Below, piece after piece: positions 50,191 through 62,159 of a stretch of DNA of 64,000 nucleotides (position 1 is the stretch's first letter; every line of letters starts with the position of its first letter). The stretch spans positions 22,853,400 through 22,917,399 of the forward strand of contig CM049322.1 in the NCBI GenBank assembly GCA_026874595.1, in the 5' to 3' direction. The notes under the pieces are model-generated. The model had not been told where the DNA came from. It did not search any database and saw nothing but the letters and a program-made list of their open reading frames with translations. The translations under genes were made by a program, and so were the position numbers. This DNA is from Sipunculus nudus (lineage: Eukaryota > Annelida > Sipuncula > Golfingiida > Sipunculidae).

Positions 50191-52525
50191 CCTTCATATT
50201 AAAATCCTATAAATTGGTTAGTCCAGGTCTAAAGAAATAGTTCACGCAATATTGCCATGAAGGTATGTCATACATATGATAGATACTTTGTATAATGTCT
50301 TTCAGATAATTTTTTTTTTTGTGATAAGTAGGTTCTCTTTTGTCCAGAACATAACCCACAATCCTTAACTCACTTTATTTATAATTTAATGTCCGAGAGC
50401 AAAGAAACATTTTTTAATTCAGAGCATATCAAACAGACAATGTACGATTGTAGAAGAGTGGATCGTTACCGGAAAGTTTCTGATCACTCCTGATCCCAAA
50501 ATGCAAAGGGTAACAACAGATAACTATTAATTTAAGCGGCGCGGAATATAGAGAAAACGTAAAATAGTTCTAGTCGATCGCAGTGTCAAACGTGCAGTAT
50601 ATATATAGTTCCTCGATCATTACAAGATGCCGGCGTAAGCTGTATCGTTTTAAAATCTTACCGACACGTGGATAATGTGCATGATAGAATACCAAGTGCC
50701 AACCAATATATGGAATCTTGTTTTGCTTCTAGTAAAATATACTTGAACAGAACCACCTCACAAACTAACGTTTTGCTCAACGCTTTTCGTTGCTTGCTGA
50801 TAAAAGAGTGAAACACTGAGAACTACACGCGTTAGACATCACTAAGCCTATGAAAGACTAAAAAATAGCATGTCTCAAAAGATACAACTAGAATGTTGCA
50901 ACAACCATATTGCTAACTAGTAAAGTTTTTGGCTACTTATTTTTTACTGTTTGATCTGTTAAACAATCATGTAGCAGGATTTCAGTTAAGCAAAATTCTA
51001 GTACCGACCTATTCAAGAGGATGTTGGTGTCGTATTATTTTTACCTTCGCCTAGGGGCGGGGGTTATGTTTTTTGGGGAGTTGGTTTATCTGTAAGCAAC
51101 ATTATTGAAAACTTTATCAACGGATTTTAATTGAATTTTCAGGATATCTGGGCAATGATACAAGGAACAATTAAAAAAAATCGGGGATGATCCATGCGAA
51201 AATAATCCCGGACTGAGTGTTTAATGCAGTTTTTATAGCACATTTGTTATCAAACATGTAACATGTGACGTGTGGCTTTATTTGGAGTGCGAGTTGTGAT
51301 GTAACAGACATGAAGTCACAGAAGATAATGACGTCACTCAACGTGTATGTCCCGTCCTTGAAAGGTGTCCGTAAATCAATGTACAGCATGCGGCCATGGT
51401 TGTTTTTCGTTGGTTTCTGGTCAAAGGCAAAAATATCACGGTGTTCAAGGGCGCTTTTCAATTATTACCTCCGCCATTTATATATATATTTTTTTTGTAT
51501 GTTGGCGTTGCTTTTTTGTCCGTTAGTAACATTACTCAAAAGGTTATGAACGGATTTCTAGATATTTCTATGATATCTCGGCCATGATAAAGGGAACAAT
51601 TGGTTATATTTAGGGGTGATCCGGATCACAATGTATCTAGATCCAGGATTATTTAAAAGGAAAAATGCTGCATTTCTAACAATACCATATTTGGGTAATG
51701 AGCTACCTTGGCTAAGGTCTGTGCTCTCTGAGTGCATATTTCTAGTTCCTTAATTGGTAAAGTTTAATCTCCTGAAAGTCACACGCCGTTTAACATTAAG
51801 GAGGGTATTGAAATACTGAAAGGCTTGAGAGGGTGTTAATCCCTGTAACCTCCACTCTTTTTAGAATAACCCATATAGTCTCATAGTAAAACCGTTATAT
51901 TTTTCTCACATTAATCCACTGACACATTAATCCAGAGCCAAAGAAATACAAGTGGCCTCACATGGTTATTACTTTCCAATAAAAGCAAATACATGAGCCA
52001 AAATGTCTGCAACCCACAGGTGCGTTCACTTCAGAACACATCAAGGACCGTTAAAATTGAAAATACGCTCCTGTCTCCGCACTAAAGATAGCTATCCCGA
52101 CATCGCAGTGTATATCATATTACAATTTGTATTGTCTGTACTTCATATTTCAGAAGTGTACACATAATATATATTGCGATAAGGCTTATATAACCTTTCC
52201 AATAAGATATAATTTGATAGTATGTATAGATCAGGTACAAGGAAAGTAGGCGGTCTCAGTGTAAACTGACAAACGTAAGCTACAGCAAACCTGAAATAAC
52301 ATCGCTACGAAAGAAGAAATAGTACCAACAATACATTGCTGGTGGCTCAAATAAGACGAGAGAAAATTCTTCGTTAACATATCAAAGCTTCTCACAAATG
52401 TGGTACGGAATCATCGATACAAAGTTATGACAACTAATTCTGGACTTTAATCAAAGAAGTTAAATATATGTTAAAGTTAAGAGCTATAGACCTATACCCG
52501 TATACGGTATAGACAAGCAGAGACA
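49893..52525. other. Spacer between B1 and B2
   Basis: No gene is recognised. It contains the B1 poly(A) signals, a long TA microsatellite at about 50,145-50,187, a single TGACGTCA at 51,329 and two copies of the CTCTGAGTG-type dispersed repeat. It pairs with 27,149-30,116. Confidence 0.6.
51045..51745 (+). mobile_element. Two copies of the CTCTGAGTG dispersed repeat
   Basis: A partial copy at about 51,045-51,220 starts near TACCTTCGCCTAGGGGCGGG. A complete copy at about 51,465-51,745 ends in GTGCTCTCTGAGTGC. Only the complete copy has a clear counterpart in segment A (28,930-29,205). They carry no coding frame. Confidence 0.55.
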
Positions 52526-52957
52526 ATGAAGTCGTGCTTGTCATGGGTCGGTTTGCCCATTCTGTCTTTATCCACTTGTATTGCTCTTATAAGCGGGGGA
52601 AAACAAACGGAGACCATGCGGCAACCCATGAATAAAGGTAACAATTAGTATACTGTATTTATGTAAATACATTAAAAACCATCCGAGGATTAAAATTATT
52701 AATCATATGAACATGATATCCGTTCTGATCTAATAGTTCCTCTACCTATCCACACTGTTAGGACATATCTACGGGGGAACTTGAATTATCAAAACATTGG
52801 CAGGCAAAATTTGAACAGTTATGGTGGTTATTCTTTATGTTCCTTTTATATAGTCTGTGGGTACATATACAGGAGATAAACAGGAAATGTTCTGGCAAGA
52901 TATCGATGACATCACTACATACATTATTTATTATATTTTTATAAAAACTAATTCAAG

Positions 52958-53162
52958 CAAGCGCGGAAGCAGGATTTTTTGCAGGGAGGGTCAACGGGTG
53001 TCATGCATAAAAATTGTCTAAAAATAGGTCGTTGGTTGAGAGCGGGGGAGGTCTCGACCCCCCAGAACCCCCGTTATGCGTCACATTTGTCCAAAGAAAG
53101 GGCCATTGGATGAGAGCAGGTGGGGGGTTCGACACCTAAACCCCCCTCATGATCCGCGCCTG
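52958..53162. mobile_element. MITE with inverted termini in intron 1 of B2
   Basis: The left end CAAGCGCGGA and the right end GATCCGCGCCTG are inverted copies; the A2 copy begins CAGGCGCCGATCC, an even better match. The 205 bp body contains two related C/G-rich motifs (GGTCTCGACCCC and GGGGTTCGACACC) and no coding frame. A truncated counterpart lies at 30,545-30,672. Confidence 0.6.
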
Positions 53163-55274
53163 ACAAGTCTCCGGCTTATATATTTACTGGGCTGCACAGA
53201 TTATAACATATTTGAATAAACCACAATACAATCCATTGATTTGAAATGTTCATTAAATATTCTGCATGAAAGATATAATGAAAGAAGTATACTTCGTGTG
53301 TAAATGTAAAATATATAAATGTCAAGTTCTATTAATTTCTTAAATTATTCGTACAAGCTATCTATCTATTAAATCTTGATTTTACATTTGACAGGATAAC
53401 TTTATAAGTTAAAAAGTAAAAACTTCCACTCTATTATATTATGCCCAACCTTTTCGTTCATTAGAATCTCCGTCTGCGCATTTCTCTTTTGTTGCCTTTT
53501 ATTACGCTGTTTATACGGAATTACTGAGCTTTTTAGCCGAACAAATGAATAATCAAAATGTTAGTTATTTAAAAAGGAATCTAGTATGTTAGGAGCAATT
53601 AAGTCCCAAGAATCTTTATATTTCTCCCTCTTCTGAGGCTTATAAATTGCTAAAATACTTCTATTTCGTTATGGGATTCGTCTGGAACAAATTTACGTGA
53701 GTGCGTTGAGTTAAATTTGATTTAAGCCGAAATGTTTATAATTGTACTAACATAACGTTACAGGAATTTGTTATTTATTGTATATTGTAGAAAAGTAAGG
53801 AAAAGTTACTTTGGAATAAATTGGTTATATATCTTGTGAACTGATGTATGAAATATTAAATTATAATTCCCAGTAAACAGCATTTCGTTTAATTCTATCA
53901 GAGACCGGTTCTTCTGGTTAAGTCCCTACCATTGTGTGCGGCATTTTGAAAAAGAGTCAGTCAGAATCAGTAGCAGTCAACAGCACCTGGTCCCGGAGAT
54001 ATGACCACGCCCACTTCTTCATCCCAGATGAGGATAAAGACAAGGTCACGCTGGCCGAAGAGGTCAGGTTGAACGTGAAGGACAGACAAGATGTGTACAG
54101 GTGGTCGTACAACACGTACAAGGACAGAGTGGACTGGTCCATGGCGTGTGATGACCAAACCTACCTCATCATGGAGAACCTTAAACACCTTCTGACCGGG
54201 ATCGATCCAGATAAACCCTTTTACATCCGTACTCAAAACCTGAGTGAAGAGGGAGACTTCATATACCAAGACGGATCCGGGTGAGACTAAACACCAGAGA
54301 GTATTTATATTTTGGGAGCACGCGCAGCATGTATATCTGCTCATTTTATCATTTTATAGCATTTAATAATTAATGTTATTTAATGCCACTGAACTTTAAT
54401 TTAACTTCTGCCATATCGATTTCGATTCTCTATAGGATCGGCCATTCTTTATTTATAATCCATGTAGAAATCTTTCATTTATATTCAACAATGAAATTTA
54501 TTTTGACCATTGATAATAATTGCAGTCTTCTATTGAGTTGTGAAGCTACAAGGCAACTGGTAAACGTGGGGTCGACACTACAGGAATGTCGACCGTCAAA
54601 CACTTTCGAGGAGACAGATATGGGTGAATATAAAAAACAACTCCCAAGTATTATTAACAGTTACTACATTTAGCGTTGTCTCCTCTCTGTGTCAGTGTTT
54701 CTTTTTTTTAAAAAAAAGACGCTGTTTACACAGACAACAGAAATATTCCCATTTTACAGACACAAAATCGTTCATTGCTCCGTCAAGAATAATACAGGTT
54801 TGTCACATTTAACCTGAAATTAAAGGTTATTCCTTATATTATAAATAAAAAAGGGACATTTTCTAACTTTCTGAAATTTTGCAGAATGGCCACAAGTGTA
54901 AACACTGTCCAGTGAATTTAAGTAACCACATTTTGTTAACGATGTGTATATTATCTGTTCAAAGCCAGGTGTCTGGGAGCGTTGAAGGTGGAGCCGCTTG
55001 ACTCGGTTACTAAGATTGACGATTGGCAGCATGTCGCAAAAATGGATGGACAGTGACATGAGATATGACGAAGTCCTGTACCGACGTAAAGAAGAGAGGG
55101 TGTGTTATTTGCAAAATATGTCATTATTTATTCTGCACTGGGGGTGCTACCTGATAACCCGCACCAGATATTTAAGAGTTTCGGTACCCGGAATGCCTAT
55201 TATTAACTCTTGATCCAGTTGAGCAGACAAATTTGTCAAAGTTATATTGCAGCATTAAATTTGTAAAACATAAA

Positions 55275-55340
55275 GCAGTGGTAGTTGTAGCAAATGTAGT
55301 GGTAGTAGTTGTTGTTGTTGTAGTAGCAGTGATGATGATC
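55275..55340. repeat. Trinucleotide tract in intron 4 of B2
   Basis: An imperfect GTA/GTT tract, the shorter counterpart of the one at 32,700-32,805 in A2. Confidence 0.75.
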
Positions 55341-56133
55341 CGTTAATGCTATATTCATCAAGGTTATATGTTTCTATAAAACTCGCTAAGTTTAAAGAAA
55401 ACATGAAAACAAACAACTGTTTTTAGTTATTATTTTATTCATTGTCTTTATCTGTCATCAGAATGGTAGGTCGGCAGCTTTTAAGTTTGCAAAACAGAAG
55501 TCAAACCAAGAAGACTCGCAATCCGCTGAGTTAAACCCCCCATGTGCGTGTCTTTATGTTTTCAAAGCTCGGGGAAATTCTTTATCGTCCAGTGTAGTGT
55601 AATACAGTTCAAGGATTTTATTTGTGCTCCCTCCGCCGAGACAGAAACTCTCTGATACTCACAGATACACACTCACCTTCTAGACTTCAAATTTGGCCCA
55701 TGAATACAATATTTGCCTTAACGCTTCCTTAGTTCATTAAGCTGCTAAATATACATTCAGAAAAAACTCCATTTTTGTTATCAATTAGATTGTCATTATA
55801 TATGTTATTATATACCTATTATATATTATTTTGTATGGCTAACTTGAGTTTTTGGCTAAGCGGAATGCTAATTTGTTTTTCAAAGCCAGTATAAGTCAGT
55901 ACACAGCTGTACAATACTATACGTTTCTGATACAGAAAGGCGCTACACCGCCACCTCTTCCCGTCCGCTTGCCGCCCGCGGGGATAAACACAGTCAGCCT
56001 GCACCACGTGCCGACACCTTTCATCTATCTGATGGAATACCTCCTGTACGACTTATGTGTAGAGGGTAGGAGAAACTGCAAGGAAACCTCGTTCCCATGG
56101 CTACCACGTGCATCGTCTAACTACGTGCAATAG

Positions 56134-57370
56134 CGCCTAAGACAAGTCTATAGTGTCAATCATATGGACATTCCTGACTGCAAGCGGAATACGAACTCTC
56201 CTTTCGTACATTGTAGCATAGAAGGGATTATATGACGAACGTATTATCTTAATTGTCAAATACGGGCAGGTTTATCCATATTACAAGAACTAAGTGGCAT
56301 GCTTAAATATAAATATTTTGTAGACACATAAGTCTTTCTGAATGCTTGACCGATGGTACGGGTAAATATACAGATAAACATCTAACTGTCACCTCTTGTC
56401 GTGTATGTTTGTTTCTTTATGTTTCTTTCCGAGGCTATGACACATTTATGAAAGAACATAGGTCTTTAACGGTAGATATGATGGTTATAATATATAGACT
56501 ATTAACCATACGGTGGAGATTTATATCAATGGACAAACGAATGCGTCTTTCGGGGGTTCCGGGGTGGCATGACCTAGCCGTAAGTACACGACTCACAAGG
56601 CACTAATATAGGGCTGGTAAGCCTCACCTGGGTCGTGATACAAGCCATATCAAGGAATGCATTGCAGTAGTCTACCATCATGTTGCATTCATATCGTGTG
56701 AACAGCCCATAATCTTAACATTAGGCTACGAATGATGAGTTAAAACAAAAGACTACATGTGAACTCAGAAACAAAACTAAAACTCCGTCTCTATGGTAAC
56801 GAATCATTTCCTATATCCAGTATTCTGTATTCATTTAATCAACCATGCGAAGGGATTTACCAATATGCTAAGTCAAAACGGATTTTATCTCGCTTATTTT
56901 AGGTGTTGTTATAAATAATAAGTCAGAAATGACGAAAATACTTGCATCCTTCTGGAGCCTTTAAGTGCGTTACTCGCTGGAGGATGTAACGGCACTCTGA
57001 CAGCCAGTACGCAGGTCGTACACTCTCAAATGTCAGAGGGTCGAAATGGTGCTAAGGTATGACTCATCAATGGGGATTACACACCCAGGACACAGATGCA
57101 GTAACCCACCGGGCCTGGTTAACACCATGCTATAAAATAAGTCGAAGAGAAATCGAAGTCTTATGCAGATGTACATAGTTACATAGTAACCCGGGAAACG
57201 TAGAAGGGAGTACTATACTTAAACGTCATTGATACAGGAACATTGAAAGAGTACACGCTACCCAGGCGTGTGTGACAAGTGACATGTTATAGTAAAATCA
57301 ATGTGCACAACCACTGGTGGTGATCACTTTATTTGTACTTATTGTAAATGTATGAATCTTGTATTACGTC
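56134..57370. other. 3' flank of B2 to the end of segment B
   Basis: No gene is recognised. It matches 33,564-34,740 and then, without the 2.45 kb block, 37,186-37,370. The AATAAA found after A2 is replaced here by a sequence without a canonical signal. Confidence 0.6.
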
Positions 57371-60300
57371 AACGCTGAGAAATATCGAATACGGTAGACA
57401 CATATTGTAGATCTGAGTCTTTATCTTAGTGCAGTCGCTCATGTATCAACATCAGTCCCGAAGGAATTGAATGCCCGAATTGAGAGAGTGCTTGTTTTCA
57501 CTTCATTTAGGTGTAAGCTGATGGAAAAAGTTTGGCAAAAAAATATTATCAATCCCTCGACCCACCAGAACCCAAGATGGAAGTCATCCCAATAATAAAA
57601 TCTAGATACTGCTTTGTTACTGTAATTTTCACATCAAACTAAATAATATTGGCTAGATTTATAAGATTTTTATTGTACTCTGTTGATTGCAACTACTCTT
57701 TAGGAGCTGTCTGGAGGTCACAGAGTGTATTCAAGGTTAAAATCAACTTGTTTACCCAATTTCTAAAGCATAACATTAGATATCACTGTCATATATTATG
57801 TAATATAGTTATCAAATGGACCTTATAATATCTTCATCTGCTGATGGTCACGAAGTAATCAAGGTCAAGGTCGACAGTTTTAAACATTTTTGGGCAGAAT
57901 AATATCTCATAGGGACAATTATTTAAATACATTACACAAAGATATTTTTAAATAGTTTTCAAATGGACCTTAAAACATTAAACTACTGTACGTGTTACAT
58001 ATCTCACACATTGCTGATTCTCTTATATGAAGTATATCTCTTATATGAAGTATTCATAAATTGATTTTTGTGGTTAGTTAAAAAAAAAAGGTTGATCCCT
58101 ATACAGGAATAATCTATGGCACGTTAACTATTTCAGAAGAAAAGTTAAAAGAGCAAAACAGAAAATATGCTGCCCCGCCCAAAAATTTCACCAGCAAACC
58201 GGTGAAGAAAGGCGACCAACAAAAGCAGACGGCACATCTGCACGTGCAGGGTCATACTGGTGCTTTTCTAAGATGGCTAGTGTGCACATATGAATGGCAT
58301 CTGGTAAATGTAAATAACTTTTAAGAACCCCGTAGGTTAATGTTGAATAATAAGGACCAGGCACCTTGAGACTTAAACACCAATACCGTGGATGATAATA
58401 TCAGGGAAATATTATTGGGTCTGCATCAATCAGAAAATGCGCGTACCAAGGAAAAGTATAGTCTCAATGCAGTTGTTCATAGGATATGATTAGGACGTTT
58501 TAGAATAATATGGAAATGGGCAGTGCATTATATAATATGATAATAACTTTCTATTGACCATGTGTGTTGGTAGGTATAGTCAACATGGATTTATTTTGAA
58601 CTTGGTTGAAATTAACATGTATAACATGTCCTGAAGGACAACAATACCTCAGAGTCAAACAGAGGAAACAGCTGAAATACATGACCAAATTAAATTTATT
58701 CAGCCAATTAAATAATAGAGTTACTGCATGAGTCCTGTTATATAAATCATTTTGTGAAACCATTGGCCATGCAACTACGAAGGCCACTGATGCTGAGATT
58801 AAGTGTTAATAAGGGCAATGTGGACCGCTCTTCTTGAATTCATAAAACAATGGAAGATCTCTGGTGAAAGTTCTCTCCTTGATTTGGAAACAGCCTACTG
58901 ATAAAACTCTTTGTTACCTAGCTCTTACATGGAACCTTTGATGTTAATATCATATGCTACAGGGATACTGAAGATCAAGATTGTCAATTCATGAATAAGA
59001 GCACCTGTATACTGACACGCTGGTCATTCGCGTGATAAAAGCTCAAACGTTTTCTCCTCCTTGATTCCCTGTGCATACAATATAAACACTTGGATACAAC
59101 CAAGCAATATGAGTATGCAGTGGTACTTCGAATGAAAGACAAGGGTCTTCCGAACTACACCAAAAAGGACATCACAGGCTTCTTTGTAATTGATAATATT
59201 GGTTTCCTAAAGGGCATTCCGTGGGGCGGTTTTCCCTAGGCATCTGTTTAGTTGGTTTATCAGAAGGATAAAACGGAATCCAATCAATGTACCCTTTGCC
59301 ATCCCAGATAAACCACCATCCATCCTTCTGCACATGTATATCATGCAGAAAGACATGCCAGTCATTCAGTTAAAACCTATAAGGTTATGTAGGGTAGACT
59401 GTTCATATGCAGTGTCTTCAGGTACGGATGGTCTCCATAGATCGATAGTAGTATATATGCACACTCTTAAACCCCAGGGACCGTCATCAGAGATCAAATT
59501 GTATCCTAAATGCAAGCAGTACTGGTTGCATTGCACTAACATACTTCGTAAGTAACTACCTGGGCATTTGAAAAAGCTCTCCTTGTATTACAGTATGCAC
59601 TGCCCACTAAGGTGTCCTTGGAGATCGTTCTAAGGGTATCCTGGAAACAAGCTTATGGTTGACTTTTTCTGGGCATTTGCATCTGATGTAGACTCGACGG
59701 TGATTCCCTGATATTGGCCTTTATGCCCAGAGGTACAGGGTCAATTTTATCCTACAGTACACTATTGAGTTCTTCATGATGTTTGTATTCCTGTGATGCT
59801 GGGGAAAACGTGCACACCTTCCTTTAGGACCCATACTCATATGACTTTTAACATGTGCAGTTTTGCCTTCTTTTCTGATGAGCAGGTTTGGCTGGTTAGG
59901 TTTTATCTTGGGGCATTATTTGTTTCTTTTCAGCTTTCATAAGGACTATATCTATAACTTGTAACAATTAAAAGAAAATCGGACCTGTTTCAGTTCATAT
60001 TCAGGTAAACATATTATATCCAGATTATTTCTATCAATCAACCCTTCCTGTTCTACAAGGTGTTTGGAATAGTTTAATATGCCATGAATATTTCTGTATC
60101 AAGATCACAAAGAAGGCTTTTGGAATATTTGAATCTTGCATATAACTACACAAATGTATTCTAAATGTTTGTTTTGAAGTAATACGGTAGGCATTTGGTA
60201 CTTCTTATGAGAGAATGAGCAATATAAAAAAGATATCACAAACATAATTTTCAAAAGGTTTATTTGAAAACCATATCAGAGTATATTAGTGTGATACTAT

Positions 60301-61290
60301 TCGAAATTAACGTTCGTTCAGGGATCGATACCATTATTCTCTTTTGAAAACCATATTACAATGTATATGAAAGTATAGTACCAATGATATCTTTATACTT
60401 CGAAAATTTAGTATACCTTTTACCTTGACATTTGACCTTGCTTTCCCTCTGTGACCCTCAGGAAACTCCTGTTCAGTTGCAATTGACGGAACACATGCAA
60501 AAATGTGTAAATCGATCCAATATATTTCAGTTTTATAGTCAGTTACAAGAATAATAGCATCATCTCTATTGTAAAGATTGCAATTCGGCCATCTGGGATT
60601 TCTTAGGGTTACAGGGCTCATAGAAATTTATCATCTGCTTCCATTTATCAGCTTTGATGCAAATAAAGTGAAAGCGAGCACTTTGTTATTCGATTACTAA
60701 GGGAACGTCGTTCTGTTACATAAACAACTATGCTCTATCCACAATACTCAGTAATTCGCATGGGTGATGGCGGCCATCTTAGATTTTCGTTGTTAGAGGG
60801 GTCCAAAAATTTGTTATCTAACGTTTCTTTCACTCATAACCTATTTAAGCTAAATCAGTCATTTTCGCAATTTTGGCATCAAATTCCTACGAAAATACAT
60901 CCACGTCTACACATTCTGTTGGGACTTCTTTATATGCGAGTCGTCGATGTAAAATAACGTGGCAACTGTGTTTTACTGAACAAAAATATAAAATAATACA
61001 CGTATATAATTATCCTTTGCAGCTGTCATAATTTTAAATACATTTTACTTAAAGTGTCTTTCTTTCAGATGTTAATAACAACTTGTTCATAACAGGATAA
61101 CAGAGGTCCGCACATCTGATCGCTATAGCTCAGTATGACTGAGTCACATTGACCTAGTTACAGGTATGACATGGGAAATTTGATCCAGGAGCAGATCTAG
61201 TATGTCCCCTGCCTGTTATAGAAAAAGCTGGAAAAAAAGTTGTGAAAACCTGTATGAAATCTGAGATGGGTCAATGTCACCCACCAAGAT
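57371..61290. other. Unrecognised region, possible coding remnants
   Basis: No gene can be named. Two stretches read like diverged coding sequence. One is 58,137-58,303, flanked by TTTCAG and GTAAAT as if an exon (about 55 codons, rich in K and Q, then RWLVCTYEWHL). The other is about 59,050-59,238, an open frame containing YEYAVVLRMKDKGLPNY that ends at TAG. Neither resembles a family I can name, and they may be transposon remnants. The rest is AT-rich with no clear feature. Confidence 0.4.
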
Positions 61291-61296
61291 TACTTG

Positions 61297-61740
61297 TCAT
61301 TTTGAAAACTGCTTCAGGGCTATCCATCTTCGAACCTGTCCAGTCTCTTCATGAGGCACGTCATTGCTGCAAGTTTTGTTACTGTGCCTAATTTTTTTTT
61401 TTCGAGTTATTGCGTAAAATTCATTTTAGCATTATCGCCTATGTGACCTTGAAAAATGCGTCAAGGTTATTAATATTTGAACTTGACCTAGCCCTTAATG
61501 AGGTGCATCAAAGCTGCATGCTTGTGACCACGAGCCTCAAATTTTCTCCGAATTACTGCGTTAAAATCATTTTAGCGCAGATCGCCAGTGACCTTGAAAA
61601 TGCGTCAAGGTCATCCATATGCGTACCTAACCCAGAATTTCAAGAGATGCATCAATGCTGCAATTTAAGTGACCGCACCTCAAATCTTTTTCGAGTTATT
61701 GTGTTAACCTCATTTTAGGAATTTTGCTGCTGTGACCTTG
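61297..61740. repeat. About 146 bp tandem repeat, three units
   Basis: Each unit begins near (G)TGACCTTGAAAA, continues TGCGTCAAGGT, and includes a TTTTTCGAGTTATTG-like stretch and CATTTTAG. Unit starts are near 61,297, 61,441 and 61,588, with a fourth start at 61,732 where the pattern stops. Open frames through it are chance. Confidence 0.8.
61589..61613. promoter_or_regulatory. Inverted nuclear-receptor-like half-sites
   Basis: TGACCTTGA (61,589-61,597) and TCAAGGTCA (61,605-61,613) are exact inverted copies separated by 7 bp. TCAAGGTCA matches the extended half-site known for ERR and SF-1 type nuclear receptors. It lies in a tandem repeat, far from any recognised gene, so the resemblance may have no function. 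Confidence 0.3.
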
Positions 61741-62105
61741 AAACAAGGGACCCATGGGTTACTGTGCCCAGCTGAATTTGAACTTGAAGGTAAAACCTAT
61801 AATAATATGAAATGGAGATAAAGTCTGAGAAGATGAGGTATTTTAGGCCGTGGTTGGTTGATATGATTGAAGTTATTGTTGCAAATAATATTTTTTTATC
61901 TGACCATGTGTCTCCTAATGTTGAAACTGAACCATGTAAGCAGTTTGTGAACATAAGATTTATACTTTTTCTATTACCATTGGTTGGCTTTTTGATAAGC
62001 TGTTATAGAGTTCAGCAATTTACACATTTGTCCAATTCGATCCTATTTTTTCTTTTTTTTTTTTTATTAAACCAATTTTTTACAACATGTATACAGTTGC
62101 CATAA
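61740..62105. mobile_element. Dispersed repeat shared with 34,755-35,150
   Basis: Anchors are GGACCCATGGGTT, ATGGAGATAAAGTCTGAGA, GGTTGGTTGATAT and GCAGTTTGTGAACATAAGA, in the same order as in the extra block of segment A. No coding frame and no clear termini are seen. It is a non-autonomous dispersed repeat of unknown class. Confidence 0.65.
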
Positions 62106-62115
62106 TGGTTGGTGC

Positions 62116-62130
62116 GGGGGGGGGGGGGGG
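62116..62130. repeat. Poly-G run
   Basis: A run of about 15 G next to the LINE 3' end. It could form a quadruplex. Its length may be unreliable in an assembly. Confidence 0.8.
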
Positions 62131-62159
62131 GCTGGATAATGATGGGAGATACAACACCT

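Larger units (their letters stand above)
52526..56133 (+). pseudogene. B2: decayed C1GALT1-like gene, DDQ type
   Basis: This is the paralogue of A2 with the same five-exon layout: 52,526-52,637, 53,902-54,280, 54,526-54,623, about 54,965-55,099 and 55,936-56,133. Exon 1 is intact and nearly identical in protein to A2. Exon 2 has an in-frame TAA at 53,919-53,921 where A2 has AAA. Exon 4 has five A instead of four near 55,037, shifting the frame into TGA. The tyrosine before the metal motif is serine (VDWSMACDDQ). The poly(A) signal seen after A2 is not preserved. Exons 2, 3 and 5 are otherwise open, so decay is recent. An alternative acceptor could skip the TAA but not the exon 4 frameshift, unless that base is a sequencing error. 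Confidence 0.85.
45302..57370. repeat. Segmental duplication, copy B
   Basis: Same order and orientation as segment A: a satellite monomer, the TTTCTTAGGAA-containing upstream region, gene 1 (B1), a spacer, gene 2 (B2) and the 3' flank. Similarity stops near 57,363, where both copies read TCTTGTATT and then diverge. Copy B keeps exons 3 and 4 of gene 1 and lacks the 2.45 kb block present in A. Confidence 0.9.

Noticed and set aside
61410-61718. 102-codon frame
   Set aside because: It runs through the 146 bp tandem repeat and has no protein features beyond that repeat.
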